NCBI RefSeq assembly: GCF_017303155.1
Contig: NZ_JAEKJR010000001.1
Span: 930,001-994,000, forward strand
Direction of reading: 5' to 3'
DNA: 64,000 nucleotides
DNA from: Microbulbifer salipaludis
GTDB taxonomy: Bacteria > Pseudomonadota > Gammaproteobacteria > Pseudomonadales > Cellvibrionaceae
This document shows positions 56,955 through 64,000 of the stretch, piece by piece. The notes below the pieces were generated by a model. That model had not been told where the DNA came from. It saw nothing but the letters and a program-made list of their open reading frames with translations, and did no database searches. Within the stretch, counting starts at the first letter, position 1. Every line of letters begins with the position of its first letter. A program made the position numbers and the translations under genes.

Positions 56955-57096
56955 TGCCGTTACCCCCTGGCTATTGTTATCTCTGCGCACGCAGGCGCAG
57001 GCAGCCGCGGATTCTAGCGGTGGTCATCATGGCAAAATTGATCTAGATCATTTTCGACGGGGCGGAGGCGAGTAACCAGGCCGGAGAAGCCAGCAA

Positions 57097-57120
57097 TAAA
57101 AAAGGGGCCCGAAGGCCCCT
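57097..57120 (-). terminator. Intrinsic terminator of the S8 protease gene
   Basis: On the minus strand AGGGGCC-TTCG-GGCCCCT is followed by five or six T, about 20 bp after the protease stop. Confidence 0.92.
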
Positions 57121-57138
57121 CTGGTGTGATTATGTCGA

Positions 57139-58707
57139 TTACTGTGTGCAGTTTTTGCCTTTGCAGGGCTTGCCGCCACCGCCACTGCCGCCATCACCGC
57201 CGTCGCCACCACTGCCACCACAGCCGTTCGCAGTCAGGTAATCCACTGCCGCTTTGGCCTGTACCAGTCCGTGGCCGTAGGCGTTGTCACGGCCGGCCGC
57301 ACCGAGATCTTCCGCGGTGCTGGTGAGCGCCGAGCGGATCTGGCTGGCAGAACAGCTGGGGAAGTGACTCCAGACCAGTGCGCTAACGCCGGCAACATGC
57401 GGGGTCGCCATGGAGGTGCCGTTGAAGTAGGCGTAGTCACTGGGCTCGATGGCCAGATTGGCGCTGCTGCCCAGTTGGCCCAGGAGTGCTGCGCCATCGG
57501 TATCGGAAATGCCCGCAGACGGGATGCTGGTGGCAACGCCACCCATGGTGCCGTAAAGCATGCCCGGCTCATTGTTGTAGATGACCGCGCCGATGCCGCC
57601 ACCGGCCTCACACGCCAGTACTTTGTCGGCAAAGCTGATGTTGCCGCGGGAGATCAGACAGATCTGGCCGGCGGCGCCCGCACAGGCAGACTCGCCCAGG
57701 CCGCAATCAACCAGGTTGCCGGTGACGTTGCCCATGGGGCTCTCATCCATGCCGGCCGCTTCGATGGCGCTGCCGCTGACACTGAAGGTGGTAGAAAGGC
57801 CCATACCCACGGGTACGGAAGACAGCACGTCGACACCGGGTCCGGACAATTCAACCTGGTCGGTCTGCTGGGAGAAATCCGCGATCATCTTGTTGCTATC
57901 AATCGCCGCTACCGATACGACCGAGTCGTAAGATGCCGGATAGGAGTGGCGGGTGTTGCCGTCGTTACCGGCAGCAGCAATGGACAGTACGTTCTGGTTA
58001 TACAGGTCGGCGAAGGCCCGCTCTTCGGTGCGGGACTTGAAGGTGCCGCCCAGGCTCATGTTGATTACTGTGGCGCCGTTTGCCGCACACTCGTCCGCCG
58101 CGGCCACCAATGAGGAAGAATAAGCCCAGCCGTCAGCGCCAAAGACTTTGACGATATGCAGGTTGAGGTTGCCATTGGGGTTTACGCCCACAACGCCTTT
58201 GCCGTTTCCGCCAATGGCGGCAATGGTGCCGGCGACATGGGTGCCATGACCATTTTCATCGGTAAACCAGTCGCCGGTGCCGGTGTCGTAATTGCCGGTC
58301 ACATTGCCGCTGGGAAGGTCTTCGTGATTGAGCGCATAGCCCGAGTCGATGATGCACACGGTCTGGTTGCCGGCCATGGCATCGCTGAGTTGGTCAGCCT
58401 GTACCATGGGGATACCAAAGGGAACGGTTTCCGCCAGCGGGAAGCGTTTCACATCCTGCTCAACATATTCCACATTCGGATTGTTGCGCAGCGCACTGAG
58501 GGCCTTGGTCGGCAGGTTCGCGGCCATGGCATTGCGCTTTTGCAGTGCCAGGGCGGAGCGGCCGCCATTCTTCTCCATCATGGATTTGACGGCCTGGCCC
58601 TTACCTTCCTTGAACTTGATGATATAGCGATCGTCGGCGGCACTGGCATTCCCGGCCAGGGACAGCGCGAGCGCGCTGGCAAACAGGGTTGGAATTATTT
58701 TCTTCAT
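57139..58707 (-). CDS. Secreted subtilisin-like (S8) protease with PA insert
   Basis: A 522-residue exported serine protease: signal peptide about 1-23, I9 propeptide (25-90, DRYIIKFKEGKGQAV), catalytic residues D121 (CIIDSGYALNHED), H154 (GHGTHVAGTIAA) and S432 (FNGTSMATPHVAG). A protease-associated domain is inserted at about 320-415 (LVDCGLGESACAGAAGQICL, GAVIYNNEPG), typical of some S8A proteases where it may affect substrate choice. The C-terminus is a Gly/Asp-rich run ending in KPCKGKNCTQ, possibly disulfide-closed. A relatively distant GGAG precedes the ATG. It is a second, unrelated S8 enzyme, not a copy of 52524-54464. Confidence 0.93.
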   Translation of the reverse strand: MKKIIPTLFASALALSLAGNASAADDRYIIKFKEGKGQAVKSMMEKNGGRSALALQKRNAMAANLPTKALSALRNNPNVEYVEQDVKRFPLAETVPFGIPMVQADQLSDAMAGNQTVCIIDSGYALNHEDLPSGNVTGNYDTGTGDWFTDENGHGTHVAGTIAAIGGNGKGVVGVNPNGNLNLHIVKVFGADGWAYSSSLVAAADECAANGATVINMSLGGTFKSRTEERAFADLYNQNVLSIAAAGNDGNTRHSYPASYDSVVSVAAIDSNKMIADFSQQTDQVELSGPGVDVLSSVPVGMGLSTTFSVSGSAIEAAGMDESPMGNVTGNLVDCGLGESACAGAAGQICLISRGNISFADKVLACEAGGGIGAVIYNNEPGMLYGTMGGVATSIPSAGISDTDGAALLGQLGSSANLAIEPSDYAYFNGTSMATPHVAGVSALVWSHFPSCSASQIRSALTSTAEDLGAAGRDNAYGHGLVQAKAAVDYLTANGCGGSGGDGGDGGSGGGGKPCKGKNCTQ

Positions 58708-58979
58708 TCTTTGTGGAGCTCCAGTTTGGTCTGGTACTTCTTATTGTTGGATTGGAAAACTGGCTGCTCGCCAATTAGCGCCCGTTGGAATTGGCACTGG
58801 CGTACAGCCGGTGGCTAAAATGTAGCAGCTTTATGCGCACCTCCAATGGTTCGTGAATGGTCCGTACAGCGTATTGGGCGGTGCTTGGCAAAAAGGATTT
58901 TTTAGGTGGAAATGGGTGACAAGTTGTTGGAGGGGGTTGCGGGGTCGTTCGTCTGGTGGCGACTCAGCATGCAGGGCGA
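58708..58979. other. Intergenic region upstream of the S8-PA protease
   Basis: 272 bp downstream of the CPXCG gene and upstream of the protease, both on the minus strand. It must hold the protease promoter; nothing specific was recognised. Confidence 0.35.
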
Positions 58980-59174
58980 TTACACATCGTTCTCGTGCTT
59001 TAGCTGCACCTGCCAGTCTCCCTCCAGGTCCACGCTCACCAGTACCTGAATAGGTCGGCAGCACACGGCGCAGTCTTCGATGTAGTGGCGGCTGCCGGCT
59101 GAGGTGTCGATCATCAGCAGGATGGTCTCGCCACAATAGGGGCATCGGTCGCTGAATTCTTCTACGGTGAACAT
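58980..59174 (-). CDS. CPXCG-motif small zinc-ribbon protein
   Basis: A 64-residue protein with two Cys pairs, CPYCG (residues 11-15) and CAVCCRPIQV (35-44), forming a likely zinc ribbon, then DLEGDWQVQLKHEND. This matches the short CPXCG family found across gammaproteobacteria, function unknown. It is short but has conserved motif spacing and a plausible start. Confidence 0.86.
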   Translation of the reverse strand: MFTVEEFSDRCPYCGETILLMIDTSAGSRHYIEDCAVCCRPIQVLVSVDLEGDWQVQLKHENDV

Positions 59175-59473
59175 GGTTGACGACTTCCCGGTGTCTGCTG
59201 GTTGAAATCTGGCCGGCTTCTAGGCTCGCAAAAGCCTGTTACATAAATAGCATTTGCTCACGAGGTTGCCCGCTAATTGACGGCGGGCCATGGCATAAAT
59301 CTACGTTCTTCCGGCCGCTATGCCTGGCGGCAAGTGCAATTACCGTGTTTTTTGCCTTCTTGTAAAAATGACAACGGTGTCACCCGCGTATTCCTGCTGT
59401 GCGGTAATCCATTTACAAAACCGGTTGATATACTGCGCCGCCTGGCCAGTGGTGCCGCATTGACCGCAGCAGC
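59175..59473. other. Gap upstream of pgk
   Basis: About 300 bp with no gene recognised. A GCCCGC/GCGGGC inverted repeat near 59264-59287 may form a hairpin. The promoter of pgk follows. Confidence 0.35.
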
Positions 59474-59474
59474 G

Positions 59475-59503
59475 GTGACCGCCGCGGGGGCAGAGCGTAT
59501 AAT
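59475..59503 (+). promoter_or_regulatory. Sigma-70 promoter for pgk
   Basis: GTGACC (59475-59480), a 17-base spacer and a perfect TATAAT (59498-59503). The start site would be near 59510, about 65 bp before the pgk ATG. This gives pgk-fba its own promoter away from tkt-epd. Confidence 0.72.
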
Positions 59504-59573
59504 CCGCGCCCGCTTTCTCCCGGTAGCAGATCGGGTGAATGAGTATTCAGCAACCAGCAAATGAGGATTGGCT

Positions 59574-60737
59574 ATGGCGGTTAAATTGATGAAGGACCAG
59601 GATCTGGCGGGTAAGCGTGTACTGATCCGTGAAGACCTGAACGTGCCGGTAAAAGACGGTGCAGTTACCTCCGATGCGCGTATTCGCGCGGCACTTCCCA
59701 CCATCAAGGCCGCCTCCGATGCCGGAGCCAAAGTCCTGCTGATGTCCCACCTGGGGCGCCCCACCGAAGGCGAATACGCCGAAGAATTCTCCCTGGCTCC
59801 GGTTGCCGCCCACCTGGGCAAGCTGCTGGGCAAGGATGTGCCGGTCATCAAAGACTGGCAGAACGGCGTGGAACTTGCAGACGGTGACGTGGCCCTGCTG
59901 GAAAACGTTCGCTTCAACAAGGGCGAGAAAAAAGACGATGAGGCGCTGGCCAAGCAGTACGCCAGCCTGTGCGACATCTTCGTGATGGACGCCTTCGGCA
60001 CTGCGCACCGCGCCCAGGCGTCTACCCACGGCGTGGCCAAATTCGCGCCGGTTGCCTGCGCTGGCCCGCTGCTGGCCGCGGAGCTGGATGCCCTGGAGAA
60101 AGCCCTGGCCGAGCCCGCGCGCCCCATGGTAGCCATCGTTGGCGGCTCCAAGGTGTCGACCAAACTGACGGTGCTTGAGAGCCTGTCAGACAAGGTAGAC
60201 CAGCTAATTGTGGGTGGCGGTATTGCCAACACCTTCCTCGCGGCAGCGGGCAAGCCGGTGGGTAAATCCCTGTGTGAGCACGACCTGCTCGATACCGCCA
60301 AGGGCCTGATGCAGAAATGCGATATCCCCCTGCCCAGCGATGTGGTCACCGGCAAGGCGTTCAGTGAGTCCGCAGCGGCGGAAACCAAAGCCGCTGACGC
60401 GGTTGCCGAAGACGACATGATTTTCGATATCGGCCCGGATTCGTCTGCGGCGCTGGCGGAAATCCTGAAGAGCGCCAAGACCATTATCTGGAATGGCCCG
60501 GTGGGTGTGTTTGAATTTGATCAGTTCGGTGGCGGCACCGAGCGCCTGTCCAGGGCAATTGCCGATAGTGACGCTTTCTCCATCGCTGGCGGTGGTGACA
60601 CCCTGGCGGCCGTGGACAAGTACGGCATTGCCGAGCAGGTTTCCTATATTTCTACTGGGGGTGGTGCTTTCCTCGAGTACGTGGAAGGCAAAGTACTGCC
60701 GGCGGTCGCCATGCTGGAAAGCCGCGCCAACGACTAA
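59574..60737 (+). CDS. pgk: Phosphoglycerate kinase
   Basis: Transfers phosphate between 1,3-bisphosphoglycerate and ADP in glycolysis. The 387-residue protein starts [11 protein letters not shown] and shows the signature [27 protein letters not shown], and [10 protein letters not shown]; near the C-terminus [10 protein letters not shown] and [10 protein letters not shown] complete the nucleotide site. GAGGA 5-9 bases before ATG 59574 decides against TTG 59568. It is normally next to epd, but here about 25 kb away. Confidence 0.98.
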   Translation: MAVKLMKDQDLAGKRVLIREDLNVPVKDGAVTSDARIRAALPTIKAASDAGAKVLLMSHLGRPTEGEYAEEFSLAPVAAHLGKLLGKDVPVIKDWQNGVELADGDVALLENVRFNKGEKKDDEALAKQYASLCDIFVMDAFGTAHRAQASTHGVAKFAPVACAGPLLAAELDALEKALAEPARPMVAIVGGSKVSTKLTVLESLSDKVDQLIVGGGIANTFLAAAGKPVGKSLCEHDLLDTAKGLMQKCDIPLPSDVVTGKAFSESAAAETKAADAVAEDDMIFDIGPDSSAALAEILKSAKTIIWNGPVGVFEFDQFGGGTERLSRAIADSDAFSIAGGGDTLAAVDKYGIAEQVSYISTGGGAFLEYVEGKVLPAVAMLESRAND

Positions 60738-60746
60738 GTGTGTGGC

Positions 60747-60770
60747 AGGTGGCGCCTGCGGGCGCCACCT
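60747..60770 (+). other. Strong hairpin just after pgk
   Basis: AGGTGGCGCC-TGCG-GGCGCCACCT, a perfect 10-bp GC-rich stem 9 bp after the pgk stop, without T-run. Possibly an mRNA-stabilising or processing stem in the pgk-fba message. Confidence 0.6.
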
Positions 60771-60790
60771 CGCTAGCGGCCTGCGGTTTT

Positions 60791-60844
60791 GATGTTGTTT
60801 TTGATGTTGTAGATACGGATGTAGATACGGATGTAGATACCGAG
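60791..60844 (+). repeat. Tandem 12-bp repeats between pgk and fba
   Basis: Three tandem units GTAGATACGGAT (60809-60820, 60821-60832, last one diverged 60833-60844), preceded by related GATGTTGTTTTT / GATGTTGT units with the same 12-bp period from 60791. The region is not coding on the plus strand. Confidence 0.85.
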
Positions 60845-60959
60845 GTACCCAGAAAGCAGTACCCGATTAAAAAAAGAGATGCGACCGGGCCCCGCTCAGG
60901 AATCGCACGCACATGCAGTACCAAATACCAATTTTATATCGACGAGAAAGGGTTTTTTC

Positions 60960-62024
60960 ATGGCTTTAATCAGCTTGCGTCAGCTGCTGGATCACGCGGC
61001 CGAACACGGCTACGGCGTGCCGGCGTTCAACGTCAACAACCTGGAGCAGATGCGCGCGATCATGGAGGCGGCCGATGAAACCGACTCCCCGGTGATCGTC
61101 CAGGCCTCTGCCGGTGCCCGTAAATATGCCGGTGCACCTTTCCTGCGCCACCTGATCCTGGCTGCGGTGGAAGAATTTCCGCACATCCCGGTGGTGATGC
61201 ACCAGGACCACGGCACCAGTCCTGCCGTTTGCCAGCGCTCCCTGCAGCTGGGCTTCAGCTCGGTGATGATGGACGGCTCGCTGATGGAAGATGGCAAAAC
61301 CCCATCCTCTTACGAGTACAACGTGGACGTAACTCGGCGCGCTGTCGAGATGGCCCACGCCTGTGGCGCGTCTGTCGAGGGCGAGTTGGGTTGCCTGGGC
61401 TCGCTGGAAACCGGTATGGCTGGTGAGGAAGACGGTGTTGGTGCCGAGGGCAAGCTGTCCCACGACCAGCTGCTGACCGACCCGGAAGAAGCCGCGGATT
61501 TCGTTAAGCAGACCCAGGTGGACGCCCTCGCTATTGCCTGCGGTACCAGCCACGGCGCCTACAAGTTCACCCGTCCGCCTACCGGGGACATTCTTGCCAT
61601 CGATCGCATCAAGGAAATCCACGCGCGCATCCCGGATACCCATCTGGTGATGCACGGGTCCTCCTCGGTACCCCAGGAGTGGCTGAAGGTCATCAACGAG
61701 TTCGGTGGCGAGATTCCGGAAACCTACGGCGTGCCCGTCGAGCAGATCTGCGAGGGCATCAAGCACGGCGTGCGCAAGGTCAACATCGATACCGACCTGC
61801 GTCTCGCGTCCACCGGTGCGGTGCGTCGCTTCCTGGCCCAGAACCCGGCGGAGTTCGACCCGCGCAAGTTCCTCAAGGCCACTACCCAGGCAATGAAAGA
61901 TATCTGCCTGGCCCGCTATGAGTCCTTTGGTACCGCCGGCAACGCGAGCAAGATCAAGCCCATTAGCCTGGAGGCCATGTACCAGCGCTATGAGAAGGGT
62001 GAGCTGGTGCCCAAGATTAATTGA
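60960..62024 (+). CDS. fba: Class II fructose-bisphosphate aldolase
   Basis: Zinc-dependent splitting of fructose-1,6-bisphosphate into two trioses. The 354-residue protein has [16 protein letters not shown], the metal-site GTSHGAYKF and [12 protein letters not shown], and [18 protein letters not shown] lies upstream of ATG 60960; the longer frame from 60879 runs through non-coding repeat sequence and is rejected. It belongs to the Calvin-type class IIB group common next to pgk in Pseudomonas-like bacteria. Confidence 0.97.
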   Translation: MALISLRQLLDHAAEHGYGVPAFNVNNLEQMRAIMEAADETDSPVIVQASAGARKYAGAPFLRHLILAAVEEFPHIPVVMHQDHGTSPAVCQRSLQLGFSSVMMDGSLMEDGKTPSSYEYNVDVTRRAVEMAHACGASVEGELGCLGSLETGMAGEEDGVGAEGKLSHDQLLTDPEEAADFVKQTQVDALAIACGTSHGAYKFTRPPTGDILAIDRIKEIHARIPDTHLVMHGSSSVPQEWLKVINEFGGEIPETYGVPVEQICEGIKHGVRKVNIDTDLRLASTGAVRRFLAQNPAEFDPRKFLKATTQAMKDICLARYESFGTAGNASKIKPISLEAMYQRYEKGELVPKIN

Positions 62025-62110
62025 CGGGTATGTCTAAAATTTACTGCGCGTGCGCCGGGCGGCGTCCGCGCTGCGATTTTAGAGCTCCCCCGGTTTTCGG
62101 GGATGTAGCA

Positions 62111-62138
62111 AAAGGGTGAACTTCGGTTCGCCCTTTTT
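62111..62138 (+). terminator. Intrinsic terminator of fba
   Basis: AAAGGGTGAAC-TTCG-GTTCGCCCTTT with one G-T pair, then T-rich. It lies 86 bp after the stop, and the next gene starts within 30 bp. Confidence 0.88.
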
Positions 62139-62165
62139 CGTTTTAAAATGCAGTACCATTGGGTC

Positions 62166-63146
62166 ATGGATCTGCTGAAAGACTTTAATGCTATCGAGCC
62201 CACGCCGGTCATTCGCCGGCCGGATTACTCGGCGCTGCGCAAGGAATTGCCCGCGCTGGACTTTGCCTGTGATCAGCCCCTTCCCGGGTCGGTGGCCTCC
62301 TACCGTACTTATTACCACCTGAATTTTGACGAAGCCGCGGGCACCGGCATCGGCACCTTCAAGGCCGCCGGATTCGAACTGGTTGCCCAGTACTGGCTGG
62401 TGGCCGAGCCCCGGGGCACCCTGTTTATCTGCCACGGTTATTTCGATCACACTGGTATTTACGGCGCTGCCATCCGGTATGGGCTGCAGCGCGGTTTCAA
62501 TGTGGTTGCGGTGGACTTTCCCGGGCACGGGCTTTCCAGTGGCGAGCCGGTGGCCATCGATACCTTTCTGCAGTATCGGGAAGTGCTGGAGGCGTTGCTG
62601 CGCCGGGCGCAGGGCAAGGTGCCCGAGCCCTGGCATGGGCTGGGGCAGAGCACCGGCGGTGCGACGCTGCTGAGTTATTTACAGTTCAGCCTGTGGCAGC
62701 CCTTCGACAAAATCATGCTGCTGGCACCACTGGTACGGCCCGCCAACTGGCATCTGCGCAAGTGGATGTTTTATCTTGGCCGCTATCTGATGCCGCGCCC
62801 GAGTCGCGGGTTCAATATCAACACCCATGACGCCGAGTTTGCACGACGCCAGGCCCATCGCGACCCGTTGCAGTCGCCGGTAATGTCGATCCGCTGGCTC
62901 GGGGCCATGGTGGATTGGCTGAAGGTGTTTCCCAAAACCCACCGCAACCGCCGGCCAATTCTGGTGGTGCAGGGGACCGATGACCAGACTGTCGACTGGC
63001 GCTACAACATGCGCGTCATTCGCGATCGGTTCCCCAATAGCAAGCGGGTCATCATCCGCGGCGCCCGCCATCAGATGATCAACGAAACCCAGCCCTACCG
63101 ACAGCAGATTCTCGCCGCCCTCGATGCCTGGCTGGACCAGCCCTGA
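62166..63146 (+). CDS. Alpha/beta hydrolase, monoglyceride-lipase/lysophospholipase-like
   Basis: A 326-residue cytoplasmic hydrolase of the S33-like group. Visible: TLFICHGYFDHTGIY (oxyanion-side HG), VVAVDFPGHGLSSG, nucleophile Ser in HGLGQSTGGATLL, a late Asp in VQGTDDQTVDW and His in RGARHQMINE. Substrates are likely lipid esters, but this is inferred. ATG 62148 and ATG 62166 are both in frame; the latter starts where homologous sequence seems to begin, but neither has a strong ribosome site. It is followed by convergent rarD. Confidence 0.86.
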   Translation: MDLLKDFNAIEPTPVIRRPDYSALRKELPALDFACDQPLPGSVASYRTYYHLNFDEAAGTGIGTFKAAGFELVAQYWLVAEPRGTLFICHGYFDHTGIYGAAIRYGLQRGFNVVAVDFPGHGLSSGEPVAIDTFLQYREVLEALLRRAQGKVPEPWHGLGQSTGGATLLSYLQFSLWQPFDKIMLLAPLVRPANWHLRKWMFYLGRYLMPRPSRGFNINTHDAEFARRQAHRDPLQSPVMSIRWLGAMVDWLKVFPKTHRNRRPILVVQGTDDQTVDWRYNMRVIRDRFPNSKRVIIRGARHQMINETQPYRQQILAALDAWLDQP

Positions 63147-63173
63147 GGGCGGGTCAAATCGTCTCGTTTCTTT

Positions 63174-64000
63174 TTAGTCTCTCAGTGCGCGACGCTTGCG
63201 CCGCTGCATCAGGGCGTCCACCGAGTAAAAGCCCAGAGCCGTCCACACAAAGATAAAGGTCGCCAGCTTGGCCTGATCAAACGGCTCGTTGTACAGCAGT
63301 ACCGCGAGGAAAAACATAATCGTTGGCCCAAGGTACTGCAGGAAGCCAAGGGTGGAGAGGTTGAGGCGGCGTGCGGCGATGTTAAACAGCAGCAGCGGTG
63401 TCAGGGTAATGGGGCCGGCCAGGAGTAGCAGGCCATTCAGCTCCCAGGAATTGTTCAGCAGGTTGCTGGTGGGGCTGGTGGTCCAGAACAGAAAGCCCAC
63501 CGCCAGCGGCAGCAAAAACAGGGTTTCCACGGTTAACCCGGTGAGGCTGTCCACCGGTGTTTTCTTGCGCACCAGTCCGTAAAAACCAAACGTCAGTGCA
63601 ACGCCGAGGGCCACCAGCGGCAGGCTGCCGAACTGCCACAGTTCGTAACCAATACCCAGTGTGGCCAGGGCCACGGCGATCCACTGCAGCGGTCGCAAGC
63701 GCTCGCCGAGTACCAGTACCCCAAGCAATACGCTGATCAGCGGGTTGATGTAGTAACCGAGGCTCGCATCCAGCAGGTGGTCATTCACCACCGCCCAGAT
63801 GAAGATCAGCCAGTTGGTGCTGATCAGTGCGGTGGACACCAGCAGCGCCAGCAGGGTGGTGCGCGAGGTCAGAACCGCGCGCAGCCCCTTCAGTTTGCCC
63901 AGTGCCGCCAGCGCCACCAGAGCCAGCAACAGCGACCAGATGCTGCGGTGCGCGAGTATCTCCGGCGCCGAGAGATCGCCCAGCAATTTGAAATAGAGCG
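63174..64000 (-). CDS. rarD: RarD-family EamA transporter (5' end beyond window)
   Basis: The last gene continues beyond base 64000, so the first residues are missing; the visible 275 codons begin ...LYFKLLGDLSAPEILAHRSIWS, which matches the RarD N-terminal region after its first helix. It is an inner-membrane protein with about nine remaining helices and two EamA halves (DASLGYYINPLISVLLGVLVLGERL is diagnostic). Its substrate is uncertain; E. coli RarD is linked to chloramphenicol sensitivity in old literature. It is convergent with the hydrolase gene. Confidence 0.9.
   Translation of the reverse strand, partial: LYFKLLGDLSAPEILAHRSIWSLLLALVALAALGKLKGLRAVLTSRTTLLALLVSTALISTNWLIFIWAVVNDHLLDASLGYYINPLISVLLGVLVLGERLRPLQWIAVALATLGIGYELWQFGSLPLVALGVALTFGFYGLVRKKTPVDSLTGLTVETLFLLPLAVGFLFWTTSPTSNLLNNSWELNGLLLLAGPITLTPLLLFNIAARRLNLSTLGFLQYLGPTIMFFLAVLLYNEPFDQAKLATFIFVWTALGFYSVDALMQRRKRRALRD

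Noticed and set aside
34600..59500. Prophage or integrative element
   Set aside because: No integrase, transposase, phage structural gene, tRNA or direct repeat at the borders was seen.
59277..59564. 95-residue frame before pgk
   Set aside because: It runs through the pgk promoter hexamers; composition is not protein-like.
60791..60844. Possible CRISPR array
   Set aside because: Repeats are contiguous 12-bp units without spacers, and no cas genes are present.
60652..60924. Minus-strand frame with a Ser-Thr-Ser-Val repeat
   Set aside because: The repeat comes from the 12-bp tandem repeats in the pgk-fba gap; no ribosome site or other support.

Overview
The window looks like chromosomal DNA from a marine, polysaccharide- and protein-degrading gammaproteobacterium, most likely of the Cellvibrionales (Microbulbifer-like). 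I infer this from moderately high GC, the gene order metF-ahcY-metK-(ArsR/methyltransferase)-tkt-epd, the hut set, secreted GH16/PKD and S8/PKD enzymes, a TonB-dependent receptor and many exported proteins. The taxonomic call is inference; no rRNA, tRNA, CRISPR array, integrase, transposase or replication origin was seen.

Layout. 10-1497: three small genes, namely a four-helix membrane protein that probably continues an operon from outside the window, a superinfection-immunity-like protein and a His-rich duplicated protein. 1568-8527: a complete histidine degradation set, hutU-hutH and the repressor hutC on the minus strand and hutI-hutG on the plus strand, with a HutC-type operator just upstream of hutC. 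8546-15000: Nudix hydrolase, class C beta-lactamase-like protein, phosphopantetheinyl transferase, retinol-saturase/carotenoid-isomerase-like flavoprotein with hexanucleotide repeats in its N-terminus, TetR regulator, RluA. 15084-25712: Tex, an RND efflux pair, RsmE, a HAD phosphatase, small envelope proteins and an OmpA-like lipoprotein. 25786-34584: the S-adenosylmethionine cycle cluster (metF, ahcY, metK and a SahR-like regulator, minus strand), divergent from tkt-epd and a DTW-domain gene.

34782-59174 is a block of about 25 kb lying between epd and pgk, genes that are neighbours in many gammaproteobacteria. It carries a GH16 beta-glucanase, a three-gene cluster of a membrane TIR/TPR protein, a 150-residue unknown and a 2TM double-Rossmann RyR-domain protein, then several exported proteins: two metalloproteases, two S8 proteases, a transglutaminase-like peptidase, a peroxiredoxin, and a TonB receptor behind a consensus sigma-54 promoter next to a Tat-exported aminotransferase and a TauE/SafE permease. 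59574-62024 resumes glycolysis with pgk and fba, followed by an alpha/beta hydrolase and a truncated rarD.

Intergenic DNA holds at least three families of palindromic repeats. The most striking is an element of about 105 bp present three times (hutU/hutC, hutC/hutI, tkt/epd). The best candidate for an undescribed system is the TIR/TPR - small protein - channel-like RyR cluster at 37209-41756.
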